Source: Owenia fusiformis (lineage: Eukaryota; Annelida; Polychaeta; Sabellida; Oweniidae). Taken from it: a stretch of 64,000 bases of DNA. A program made the translations under genes and the position numbers. Positions within the stretch are counted from its first letter, which is position 1; each line of letters opens with the position of its first letter. The notes beneath the pieces were generated by a model. That model was given only the letters and a program-made list of their open reading frames with translations. It had not been told where the DNA came from and searched no databases. Shown here one piece after another: positions 1 to 10,800 of the stretch. Where the stretch lies: positions 8,858,349 to 8,922,348 of the forward strand of contig CAIIXF020000010.1 in assembly GCA_903813345.2 (NCBI GenBank). The letters are read 5' to 3'.

Positions 1-3000
1 AGGATATTCTCAGTAGACAAGTTGACACTTTACAGAACTACTTCGACTCTTGTGCCTCAGCCATTTCCAAATCTACCATTCACGATGGTAAGTTAGAACT
101 AGATTTAAACTCATAAGGATACAATGTAAGATACTGTACATTTTGCATTTTTTCAAGCATCTTAAATTAACAAGCTAATGAATAAACTTCTTATATTAAT
201 TTTAAATTAGCCACCTAGTGTGGGAACTTGTAACTGGTTACTGGCATATGGGAATTTTGGGTAATTTTGAAACTAGATAGAGCTTTTATTTGATGATTGG
301 TTCAAATATTTGAAAGTATGTTTGGTTTTCACCTTTCCATGTCTGCCGGAAGTCTCTTGGCAACTCTTACTGGATGTCAATATCTAACTGCAAATTCAGA
401 TTCAAGTGTGGGTTTTGAATGCGAGAGAGGTTCATCACAATATTATCATAATTATATGTAATTATTATTATTATGTTTGTGTTGCAGTTGCCCATGATGA
501 CATAGATGAGGTTGATGACTATGATCAGCCATCTCTGGACCAAGCAGACAATGCTGCTGTTACAGACAAAGAAATATGTAAGTAAATATATAAAGGCAAT
601 CTATCTACATAGATTGAAATCTAATGAATTGATTCAATTTTTACCAGCATATCTGAATTTCTTATGATGTACCATGTTAGTGAATAAAAAAAATGGCTTC
701 ACCTGTTGTTGGCTGAGATCAACAGTTCATTTTCAAGTCAAATTATAATGAATGCAGGTCCATAGCTAGGGTTTTGAGTGAAACCCTTGGCGAAAATCTT
801 TTTCACAATCATGCAGTCTCACCATTCTGAGCATTTTCCATGTGATTTTGTTCCAAATTTGTCAAAGTGGACCCCACCTGGATTTTTTGGGAAAAATGAA
901 CCCCCCTTGGCAAAAGCTGGCTATGGGCCTGAAATGTGTCTTATTTTCCCGTGTGTCATTTTCCCCAGTCAATTACCAATGAGGGGTTTCATTCCTCTCA
1001 TAATCTTGTGTCATTGTAGCAAATGTCCTACGTCAACATGGTGCCCATGCATTGGACTTCAAGGGTGAAGCTTTCACATTCAAGGCTACAACAGCAGGCA
1101 TAATTGCTACGCTCAGCCATTGTATAGAGTTGATGAACCAGAGAGAAGAAGCTTGGAGAAAACGATTAGAGAGGGTATGATGCTTCTTTTTTTTATTTTT
1201 TGTTATGTAGGCCTTATACCCCACACAAGTCACTGTGTTAAGTTATAGAGGACAGGTATACCACACCAGAGTTGTAAATTTTCCAGGATGGCAGGTATTA
1301 TATTCCTTTTTTGATTTTGCTTTCTTACAAAATCTTTTATTCTATTTTGATTTGTAGGAAATAGAAAAGAGGAAAAAAGTAGAAGAAGCGTACAAGTCAC
1401 GATGTGCTGAGAGACAAATTAAACCTATTGTAATCGGTGGTCCAGATTATGAGGCAAGTCAAACATTTTTTATCATTTTTTATCAACTGTGTTTATTCAG
1501 CTTGAACCTTATTATAATCTTAATACAGTTGAGACTACACCTAGGTCTAAAACTTTTTGAACTATAAACCTTAAATGTGCTGTGGACCTCAAATCAGCAC
1601 CATTTTCTAGGTTAACAATTTTACCTGTTAACCCCTGGAGTGTTTTGCAGAATATTAATTGTTGCGCATTGGTGTTACAGGAAGGTCCTCATTGTGCCAT
1701 CAATGAGGATGAGTTCTTTGATGCAGTGGACGCAACACTTGATAAACTTGAGAAGGAAGAAGAGAGGGTTTGTATTCAGTTTACTTTCATTAAAACATTG
1801 ACCCATCCATATCTGCCAAACTGTGGTCCATTTCATTAAATGAGTTTACTTTCATTAAACCCTTGACCCACCCATATCTGCGAAACTGTAGTCCATTTCA
1901 TTAATTTTTTTATGATAAAAGAGAGGGAATGGTTGTAAAGGGGTACAAACTTTGGAAACAAAGGAATCCAAGAAAAAGTCAAAAATAGGGAAAGTGTTTA
2001 AAGATATACATAAACTTTGGTGCTCATTGGAATTCTAGCTGACTTCTTGTAAGGAAAATTTGGAGTTGTTTTTGATAACTATAGAACATTAAATACTTAA
2101 CTGGTCCAGAGTTCCAAGCGAGTAATGATTTAAACTCTCTTGACATTGTCACAACATAATAAAATATGATTTTATTTTAGAAACAAACCAGACCACTGAA
2201 AGCTGTAGACAGGCCCCCCATCATTTCTCTGGACCCCAAACACCCACTTTATAATGAGGTAAGTGAAAAATAGTGTGCAGCGTTGGGGCAACCATATCAT
2301 TGAATATGTAGTAATGGTGTAACTCAAACGGCAATACTCACCCCTCACTTTCCAAACATGTCTCAGACAATTGTTTTTAATTCAATACTTGGCTTCTTCA
2401 TATACTATTCAACCATATTCTGTTATGGACTTACAAGTAAGGTCTTATATTAATGTTTTGCCAATCTTTTGGCAAAATATTGCATTGTAATGACATCTAC
2501 TTAACTTTCTATAACCCAGTGGAATATTTTTTATTAACTGTATTCCAGATCAATTCGGTGATAGCTGAGCATATGAGGTATGCTGACATGGATCCTAAGA
2601 CCATGGAGGAGACATGGCCTCTCATATATGAGGAAGGAGACATGAGAGTCTATAAACGTGAGATCGAGGAAGATGGGATGATAGTAGACCCATTGAAGGC
2701 TATCCACACTGTCAGTGTAAGTCGTCCTCTCAAGTATTGATTTCATATTAACCTCTTTTGGTATAACATGTATGTAAATAAAGACAGGTCAAGATACGGT
2801 AGACCAAAATGGATTTTTAATGCTGACAAAAACCTATGCGTATGTGTTTGTCACTGCTTATTTTATGTTTCACTGGAATAACTAGCCATATGGAACTATG
2901 AACATTGATCATACACAAAATTTCAAAATATATTTTTGAAAAAAATGGAACTTTGAAAAGTTATACCTCTTTGTTCCAGGGAGTGACAGGACACGAGATA

Positions 3001-6000
3001 TGTCATTATTTCTACAATCCTGAAGTGAGAATGGACTGGGAAGGGACACTAGAATCCACCAAGACAATGGAGTATCTTTCAGAGGATTCTCTTGTCACTT
3101 ATCAGGTACTTAGGATATATTCATAGTCAGCTGGTATTCACATCACATTTTTAATAGATGTATGATAAGGATACAATTTGTGACATATCCATAAATATTT
3201 TGACTTCATGGGGATAAATATTCCTATTTAGCTATTGCTGCTGCTAAATGTATGATCCTTTGATGTGAGAGCCATTTGTTTATCTATTTACCCATCTCAA
3301 TAGAGGACTAATCATGTTTGAATATCCTAAAGGTACATAAGCGAGTGTGGCCAACAGCCCAAAGGGACACCTATTTCTGGTCTCACATCCGACATTGTCC
3401 AAGCGAAGATGATTCAGAATCGGCCGATTACTGGGTCGTATGTAACCATTCCACTGATTACAACGAGTCTAATTGCCAGGTAAATAATCAATGAATTTTG
3501 GTCCAACAATGACTGCTCGGTTGATTGCTTTAATATATTGTACATGGATTTTACAGTGGAATTAAATCTTTCATAATAACTTGGAATCAGTTGTTTCACT
3601 TTTCACTTATAACCAGAAGAGAACATATTTGAATGAATATAAAAATATTTGAATCAATGTTTTGTTTGTACATGTAATAGATGAGAATCATTATGCAAGT
3701 TAACCAAAATATAGACTCACACAAATGTAATTTTTTACCTAGTTGGTCTGAGTATTGTAAATGTATTAGGTAGTAAGCTAGGACACAAAAATGTTTTTAC
3801 CAGTGAACAAATTGAAACTACTTGTTTCTTATGTATTTTTATGTGATACTTCAGAAATTTGTTGTCTGACGCGCCATATCCGGGGCGAAAATTGCCAAAA
3901 TGGGTTTTTTTACCCTAATATAGAAAATAACAGGGGGTACTTTATTATCCTTGAATAACTTTTTCAGTTGATCCTTAATCATCACAATAACTTTACTGGA
4001 AGTTGTTAATATCATTCTTAATTAGTATGCAAAGTTTCAATGATCTGTCATTAATGGTTGTCATGGAAACCATGATCTTTGTTGAAAAAGTCCATAATTT
4101 TGGTAAAACCTGTACCTGTACATCATAAAGAATGGGCATTATTTTTCAAATCAACAGATATCAGAACATGTTAGTACTCTAAAAGTTATCAGGACAGTTC
4201 AGACATTTGTTTAAATATAATGCATATTGTTATTCACATGATTGGTAAGTGTCAAAGACCATACAATTACATAGGTGATCAAAAGTGGGCGTCGCCCTTA
4301 TAAGAGTAGATGATTACCATTCCCTTTAAATACAGATTTTAAGTTGACTTGAGATACAATTATAATGTACTTCTATTACCATAATCTATATCAAGCAATT
4401 CTGGTAGATACATATAAGTGTTGTAGGTATTACATCAAGCTAGGGATGGGGGGGGTCAGGGGGGGGGGTACAATGGGGGGGGGGGTAGAGGTACCCAGCC
4501 TTATATAAAACTCATATATAAAGTTTTAGTTTCATGTGGTACATCTTTTGGATCTTGTTCTGATTTATATCAATATATAGGATATTGCAATTTACATTAT
4601 TGGAAAGTGTCAAAGACCATACAATTACAATACAAATGTGATCAAAGATGGGCTTTGCCCTCATAATGATAATAGAAGACCAACATTTTCTATAAATATG
4701 GAGTTATGAGATACAATTATACTGGATTTCTATAACCTTAATTCATATTAAGCATTTCTAGAAAACACATTTAAGTATTGATGTTATTCCATCAGGCTTG
4801 GGAGGGGGGTGGGGCAATGTGGGGAGGGGGGGGGGGGGGCAAATCTAGTCAGCCTTAGTTATAAATCTCATCAACATAATTTGGGATCTTATAGGGTCAA
4901 TCTCCTGGGTCATCTTCTGATTCTTCCCCTGGTGTTAAGATATCAACAAACTCTTGTGGTAAAATATCTGTTGTTACCCATTGAACTTCCAGGTTTTTTA
5001 GAATCATTAAGTTTCTACCCATGCCCATCTGGTGCTGAAATATTAGCTTTTTCAAAATGGGCCATACGCCAGATAAGTGCCTGGTAGTTGGCCCTTGCTA
5101 AGTGAAGCATGGGGAGTCTTGACAAGGAGGAGGTAGAGTAATATCTGTTCCTTCATAGTCAGTTATTGTTTTAGTATGGGGCCTAAACTTCTCTTTAAAT
5201 AACACAAATCTGACTTTGTTGATGTGGGATATTTGAGGTTTCCCATACTAGTATACAGGGTGTTTCATATGTATGCACCCCCTCTAAACATACAAGTAGC
5301 AATTGCCACCGTATCATATTATATATCATTTTGTGCCTTATGGAAAGTTACATAGGATTCCAAAGTTTCAGAATCCAGGGGTGTCACTGACAAAAAAAAG
5401 TTATAATCTATCAAAGATTGTGGGTACCGGTCATTAGACGGCAATTTCTGGTGATTTTGAGGACAATTTAAAGGACAAATTTAGTTTCCGTTTTGCACAT
5501 TTCTTGCTATTGTCACCATGGCAGAGCTCAGTCCACATGTCTGTGGCAGTTATGCACAAAGATATATAGACAAGATTCATGCAGTGGCTTATAGGGAGGT
5601 CAGGAACCATGGGACCTTTATCACTAAAATTGGGTAGCAGACACAGTGAACAGATCCTTACAAAACTGCTTATAAATGACCCCCTACCCACATATTTTGT
5701 TGGATTGTATCTTTTTTCAGGGACACCTCTTTATTCTAAAACTTTCCAGTCCAATGTAACTTTTCATAAGGAACAAAATGATATATAACATGATAGGGTG
5801 GCAAAGCTACATGTATGAGTTAAATGTATGAGGTGCATACATATGAAACACCATTTATATGGTAAACAAACTTTTTCTACTTTACTGGTTGTTTCGTCAT
5901 TTATGTCTGCTAAGAGTCCTAGTTCTTTGAATGTGTCTGTATGGTTCTTCCTTTTGCCATTGTTTTAAGGTGTTACTTTGCCCCTCCGAACCAAGGCACT

Positions 6001-9000
6001 CACAGTGTTACACCCAGTGAAAGCGTGAAGTGCTGGGAGGGCTTCACATATTTTGGTATGAAAGGATGAGAAGAGGCTTGGCAGCAACTTAACCAAAGGG
6101 AGAAATATAAGAGTCCCAAAAAATTGGAATGAGTTCTTGAAGAATGATGCAAACAAGAAGCAACTATGCCAGTTAATGTTAAATGATTGGAAAAGACCAC
6201 AATATGCTAAGAAAATGCAAGGCCAAGAAATGTACTGACTATGAGACACAAAATTATGTTGATGAGATTTATACCTAAGGCTGACTAGCATTGCCCACCC
6301 CCCCCCCCACCCATTCTATCCCCCCACTTCAAGACTTATATGTGTTTTCCAGAAATGCTAGATATGAATTATGGTAATATAACAGAAATACAGTATAATT
6401 GTATCTTATAAGTTATACTCCATATTTAGAATTTAGAATAGAAAGACATCATTTCTCATGATGAGGAATGACAGGGGAATTGATTTAATTTCCAGGTGCT
6501 GGAAATGTCAGGGAATGTTAAAATTGGGTCAAAAAGAGACAAAAATGTCCGGGAATTTTGAAACAGTAGATATGCCAGGGTATTTTGTATCAATGTTGAA
6601 AATATAATGTTCCAGCAAAATACATTTTAGGCTATGACAGGATATCAATGAAATTCAAATTCTAACATTCAGTTTTTTCCACTAATTGGAAATATTTTCA
6701 TTAGGGTTGATTGGATGACAATCTATCTGGTATTGTCTATTTGTAAGAACATTGTGAACATTATACTGAAACCGAATAATAAAGAATATACATATAAAGT
6801 ATGTATAGATGGTTCAATACAATTGTGCTTTTCCTTGTAGTAAGTTAGTCTTAGGCCATTCATAGTTAATTATTGGTATATGTTTCATGTTTTGTTGAGG
6901 GTTTAATCTGAGGAGGGTGGGTGGTGAAAAACAATAACGATTCTGTGTAAAACTGTATTTATATGAGAAGCTGTCTTACGTCAGTCTATTCACCTGCCCA
7001 TCTGTCAAGGCAATAACTCAAATATCAGACTTTATATACTGATGCTTTGGTTATATGGGGCCTCTGCTCAAAAAGACACTCACCATTTTTGGTTCAGATT
7101 TATTTTGCAGATGGGCACATGACTCTGTTCAAGAAAAAAAGCTTGTTGCTACTCAAAAAGTTGATGTTTTCAGATGAGGTAATATTCCTGATAACACAAA
7201 TACCGATTATTTTATTTGGTATCATAGGACTATTCCGTATAGTGACGCTACTATAGAAGGAATTTCTAATATGGTGTCATGTCTTGGTGTGGATTTTCCC
7301 AAAGGGGTGAAGACAATAGTAATGCCAGGTTATTGTTATCATATAATGTTAACAATGATCAGTAGTTGACAAATTATAGTTTGAAATGCTCAGAATGCAC
7401 CATTTACAATGCAAATTTTTTAAAATTTTGGGAGGTGAACCCCAGTATTCACTTTAGGGTTTTGCTTCACTCATAGTGATGCAAACCCAAAGAATTTCAC
7501 CCCCTTGACATTTACTGGGATAAATTTCATTATAAGTCTTGTACAGTTGTTTGAGACTTTTTAGTAGGCTGCGCAAGAATTTCCTTTTTTGCCTGGAAAT
7601 GTCAGGGAATTTCATTATAAAAAGGTGTATGAACCCTGTTATTATGAAGGCAAACCCCACTTTTAAACACTTATGTTTGTTGTATTGTATGGTCTTATAC
7701 ACTTTACAATAATGTAAATTGCAATATCCTATATATTGAGATAAATCAGAACAAGATCCAAAAGATGTACTACATGAAATTAAACTTTGTATATGAGTTT
7801 TATATAAGGCTGGGTACCTCTACCACCCCCCCCCCCCCCTAATATACCCACCATCCCTAGGATGATGTAATACCTACAACACTTATATGTATCTACCAGA
7901 ATTGCTTGATATAGATTATGGCAATAGAAGTACATTATAATTGTATCTCAAGTCAACTTAAAATCTGTATTTAAAGGGAATGGTAATCATCTACTATTAT
8001 ATGGGCGACGCCCACTTTTGATCACCTATGTAATTGTATGGTCTTTGACACTTACCAATCATGTGAATAACAATATGCATTATATTTAAACAAATGTCTG
8101 AACTGTCCTGATAATTTTTAGAGTCCTAACATGTTCTGATGTCTGTTGATTTGAAAAATAATGCCCACTCTTTATGATGTACAGGTACAGGTTTTACCAA
8201 AATTATGGACTTTTTCAACAAAGATCATGGTTTCCATGACAACTATTAATGACAGATCATTGAAACTTTGCATACTAATTAAGAATGATATTAACAACTT
8301 CCAGTAAAGTTATTGTGATGCTTAAAGATCAACTGAAAAAGTTATTCAAGGATAATAAAGTACCCCCTGTTATTTTCTATATTAGGGTCAAAAACCCCAC
8401 TTTGGCAACTTTCGCCCCGGATACGGCGCATCAGACAACAAATTTCTGAAGTATCACATAAAAATACATAAGAAACAAGTAATTTCAATTTGTTCACTGG
8501 TAAAAACATTTTTGTGTCCTAGCTTACTACCTATATTCTTTCTGAATTTATGATAATAAATTGACTGATGCAAGTGATAGCAGATAAGAAATGGTATTTT
8601 TGACCTAAAGAATCAATAAAATTAAATTTTTTGATAAATGTATTTGGACATGTTTTCTCATCAGAATGGTGAAAATTATTTCACTCTAATGATAGTTAAA
8701 GCTGCTTAATAAGCAATATTCGAATTGGTTGTGACGTTATTGGCCCCCACGTGATCTCTCACTGGTCCCCATGTGGCCCGTTTTGGTCCATTAAATCATG
8801 GCCTCATAATGCCAAGATGTTTTGTTATTTGTTTACACAACAATCATATGGTTGGCGTTGTGATTACCAAGGAACCAATAAACCAAAACAATATATTATG
8901 TATGACGTTACTAATCACGTGCGGGCCAATCTGATTGATCAGTTAATTTTATTACATTTTTTGACCATTAGCAGTTATCTAACATTTTTATTATGGCTAA

Positions 9001-9628
9001 TTGCAAGAACTCTACCTTGGGCTTACAATGAAGAAAACCACATTTTTGTAGCTGCAAGTTGAGAAAACCTATTTCAGTTGTCCTTTAATCTCTTATGTTT
9101 TACTAGATGGTGGCTAAATGTGTCAGGGTGCTATTCAATGTGGCTTTGATATGTCAAACTATAGTAGAGCCCCCACCAGCTGGCAAGGAGATCAGCAGAG
9201 ACAATCTCAGGTGTAGAATACAATATTCTGCTAATGGTAAGACAACTTCAGCTTTTTTGTAAAATTCACTACACTGTACATATTCTTGAGGTGTCCCGTT
9301 CCTATGATTTACATGTATAAGTGACATTGTTTTCCTGAGATGATGAATTGCCAAATCTCCAACATACATGTTCTTTCAAAATACAATATCAAAGTCAATG
9401 TGTAGATCAGTTGCCACATTTTCAAATCAATTTCAATGTATAATGTAAAATGAATCTAAAACCTTTTAGCAATAACCAGTTTTTATCCTGTGTGTTTCAG
9501 TGAACCCAGGAGGTTGGGCCCCAGCGTCAGTATTACGAGCAGTCTACAAGCGAGAATATCCTAAATTCCTAAAACGCTTCACGCAATACGTCATAGATCA
9601 AACTAAGGATAAACCAATCATGTTTTAA
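1..9628 (+). CDS. CERT1: Ceramide transfer protein CERT (STARD11), 3' eleven exons, 5' partial
   Basis: Carries ceramide from ER to Golgi for sphingomyelin synthesis. Exons: 1-87, 488-577, 1020-1174, 1358-1453, 1681-1767, 2181-2258, 2549-2716, 2980-3105, 3333-3479, 9107-9236, 9501-9628 (TAA). The phases join into one open frame that follows vertebrate CERT as I recall it: [38 protein letters not shown], then the START domain from about exon 7 ([18 protein letters not shown]) to [12 protein letters not shown] and FLKRF near the C-terminus. The FFAT-like motif that binds VAP on the ER reads EFFDAVD, with Asp where the usual core has Glu. The PH domain and serine-rich region lie upstream of the window. 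Exon 4 uses a GC donor (GAG|GCAAGT). The 5.6 kb intron 9 is mostly transposon. Identity is very secure; exon edges were inferred by eye. Confidence 0.95.
755..931. mobile_element. Short TIR element, 'ggcccgtagccagg' family, copy 1
   Basis: A 177-bp segment in CERT1 intron 2 runs from 'caggtccatagctagg' to 'ctggctatgggcctg', which are imperfect inverted repeats of each other. The inside ('aatcatgcagt', 'tgatttt', 'aaccccccttggcaaa') matches the copy at 36575-36777. No coding capacity. It ends 89 bp before exon 3. Confidence 0.75.
1451..1459 (+). other. Non-canonical GC 5' splice site of CERT1 exon 4
   Basis: Exon 4 ends GAT TAT GAG and the intron starts GCAAGT. Joining here to the acceptor at 1680 gives GGPDYE-EGPHC, which parallels the vertebrate CERT peptide GGPDYEEGP. 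No GT at this position keeps the frame. Confidence 0.8.
4893..6291 (-). pseudogene. Decayed transposon-associated ORF inside the foldback element
   Basis: Minus-strand translation shows [17 protein letters not shown], then a stop, then [18 protein letters not shown]. After a nested insertion (5254-5857) comes [20 protein letters not shown] near 5030-5090. I recall this order, an 'LHAFTGCDTxSAFxGKGK' block then a 'RANYQALIW' block, from a large family of uncharacterised transposon-associated proteins in invertebrate genomes. In-frame stops and the insertion show that it is dead. It lies between the two arms, as cargo or transposase of that element would. Family assignment rests on memory. Confidence 0.6.
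5254..5857. mobile_element. Nested mariner-type non-autonomous element
   Basis: The ends 'acagggtgtttcatatgtat' (5255) and, in reverse complement, 'ggtgtttcatatgtatgcac' (to 5857) are terminal inverted repeats of about 25 bp. It interrupts the decayed ORF of the foldback element, so it inserted later. A 69-codon open frame at 5579-5788 has no recognisable similarity. Ends starting ACAGGGTGT recur at 56562 and 59281. Confidence 0.7.
6440..7640. mobile_element. Sequence interrupting the right arm of the foldback element
   Basis: The left-arm match jumps from about 6430 to about 7641, so these ~1.2 kb were inserted (or lost from the left arm). Near both edges are 'ggaaatgtcagggaat' motifs (about 6500 and 7598); similar text is at 57390-57510, suggesting a dispersed family. 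No gene recognised. Confidence 0.45.
8690..9090. repeat. Dispersed short element, copy 1
   Basis: Shares an ordered series of blocks with 18690-18965 in the same orientation: 'taataagcaatat', 'ttggcccccacgtga', 'ttttgttatttgtttacaca', 'gtgattaccaag', 'aatctgattgatc', 'tttcagttgtcctttaa'. It ends about 18 bp before the CERT1 exon 10 acceptor, so this element supplies much of the sequence upstream of that splice site. Confidence 0.7.
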
Positions 9629-10800
9629 TGTAACATTCACTCCATATGATCATATTGCAGTAACAGACTGGACTGTGATGTCAGGAAAGTGTGATGTCAA
9701 GTTTGTGATGTCAGGGCTGTGTCACTTGAAATGTGCACATATGTCAAGAGGACACAAATAATTTCAGGCTCACATATTGATTTCACATTTAATGCAAGAA
9801 GCCTTTGGGGTCACCCTATAAACAAAATTGACACGGTCTATATGTCACACATAATGTTGTGGTGTCACATATAAAGCTTTGTATTGTCACACATAAAGTT
9901 GTATGATGTCACACATAATGCTGCTGTGTATCACATATATTGCTGTGTGTTGTCACACATAATGCTATATGATGTCACAAATAATGCTGTTTTGTCACAT
10001 ATATTGTTGTGAACTGTCACACACTGCTGTGTATTGTTACATATAATGTTGTGTGGTGTCACACATAATGCAGAGCTTGTAAAGGGACCACTCAGAGTTG
10101 TATCAACAAACTTATTCACTTAACACATGTTACAAGTATAATAGATTCTCTCGTTGGACTCAGAAAAATATCAAATGAGTGACATACCTCTAAGTGGAAC
10201 CTCTGAATTTTGGAAAAAAGAAAAATAATGATATTGCAATCTCTGACCACCACTTGCCTTTTGTACAGGTTTAGTGAAACTTTGAAACCAGTTGAATTGA
10301 GTCAAACCTTGAAAGGTCAAAATAAACACCGGAACTCTCACCAAATCACTTTTGTTCTAAAACCCCATGTCTGAATGTTTTGTCTGTTCAAACTCAGTGG
10401 GGGGAGGTTATGTTAAAGTCAGGTATAAAGGCCTAAAAAGACACAAATATTTTGCCAATAAATGATATGTACCATGCACATATGTGTATAATACAAGAAT
10501 ATGGAACTTCTTCACTCAACATCAGGGGTATAAAGGCCCCTAAGCACAAATCATGCACAATGTTCTATGACTTCTAATGATCCCAATCAGATTATAACTG
10601 TATCTGATAAGTATCAAAAACACTTTGGAGAAAAAATGTGAGACCTTTACCTGTTTACAGTATATGGAGATGTAGTTGAAATACTGAAAGTGCTAGTGTG
10701 GTGAAATGTGGATGTATTTTACAAGTCAGTTTGAAAGGTATTTAGAGTAGAAGCTTCAGTTCTGATTATGACATGCTTGTAACAAACACCAAAATAAAGA
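9629..10800 (+). other. CERT1 3' UTR with degenerate repeats and poly(A) signals
   Basis: Between about 9697 and 10080 a degenerate unit of about 22 bp ('gtcacacataatgttgtg' type) recurs more than ten times. AATAAA motifs occur, the clearest at 10793-10798. The true 3' end cannot be chosen without transcript data. Confidence 0.5.

Larger units (their letters stand above)
3766..8534. mobile_element. Long inverted-repeat (foldback) transposon in CERT1 intron 9
   Basis: The left arm (about 3766-4890) is matched in reverse complement by two blocks, 8534-7641 and about 6430-6235. For example 'ttgttgtctgacgcgcc' near 3860 pairs with 'ggcgcatcagacaacaa' near 8428, and 'gatattgcaatttacatta' near 4572 pairs with 'taatgtaaattgcaatatc' near 7711. 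Arms are about 1.1 kb and carry G-tracts (left) and C-tracts (right) at mirrored positions. The centre (about 4890-6235) holds a decayed minus-strand coding sequence. The right arm is interrupted by about 1.2 kb of foreign sequence. Superfamily is not determined. Confidence 0.85.

Noticed and set aside
778-1068. 96-codon + frame overlapping CERT1 exon 3
   Set aside because: Covers a MITE and the wrong frame of exon 3; the START gene frame there matches CERT.
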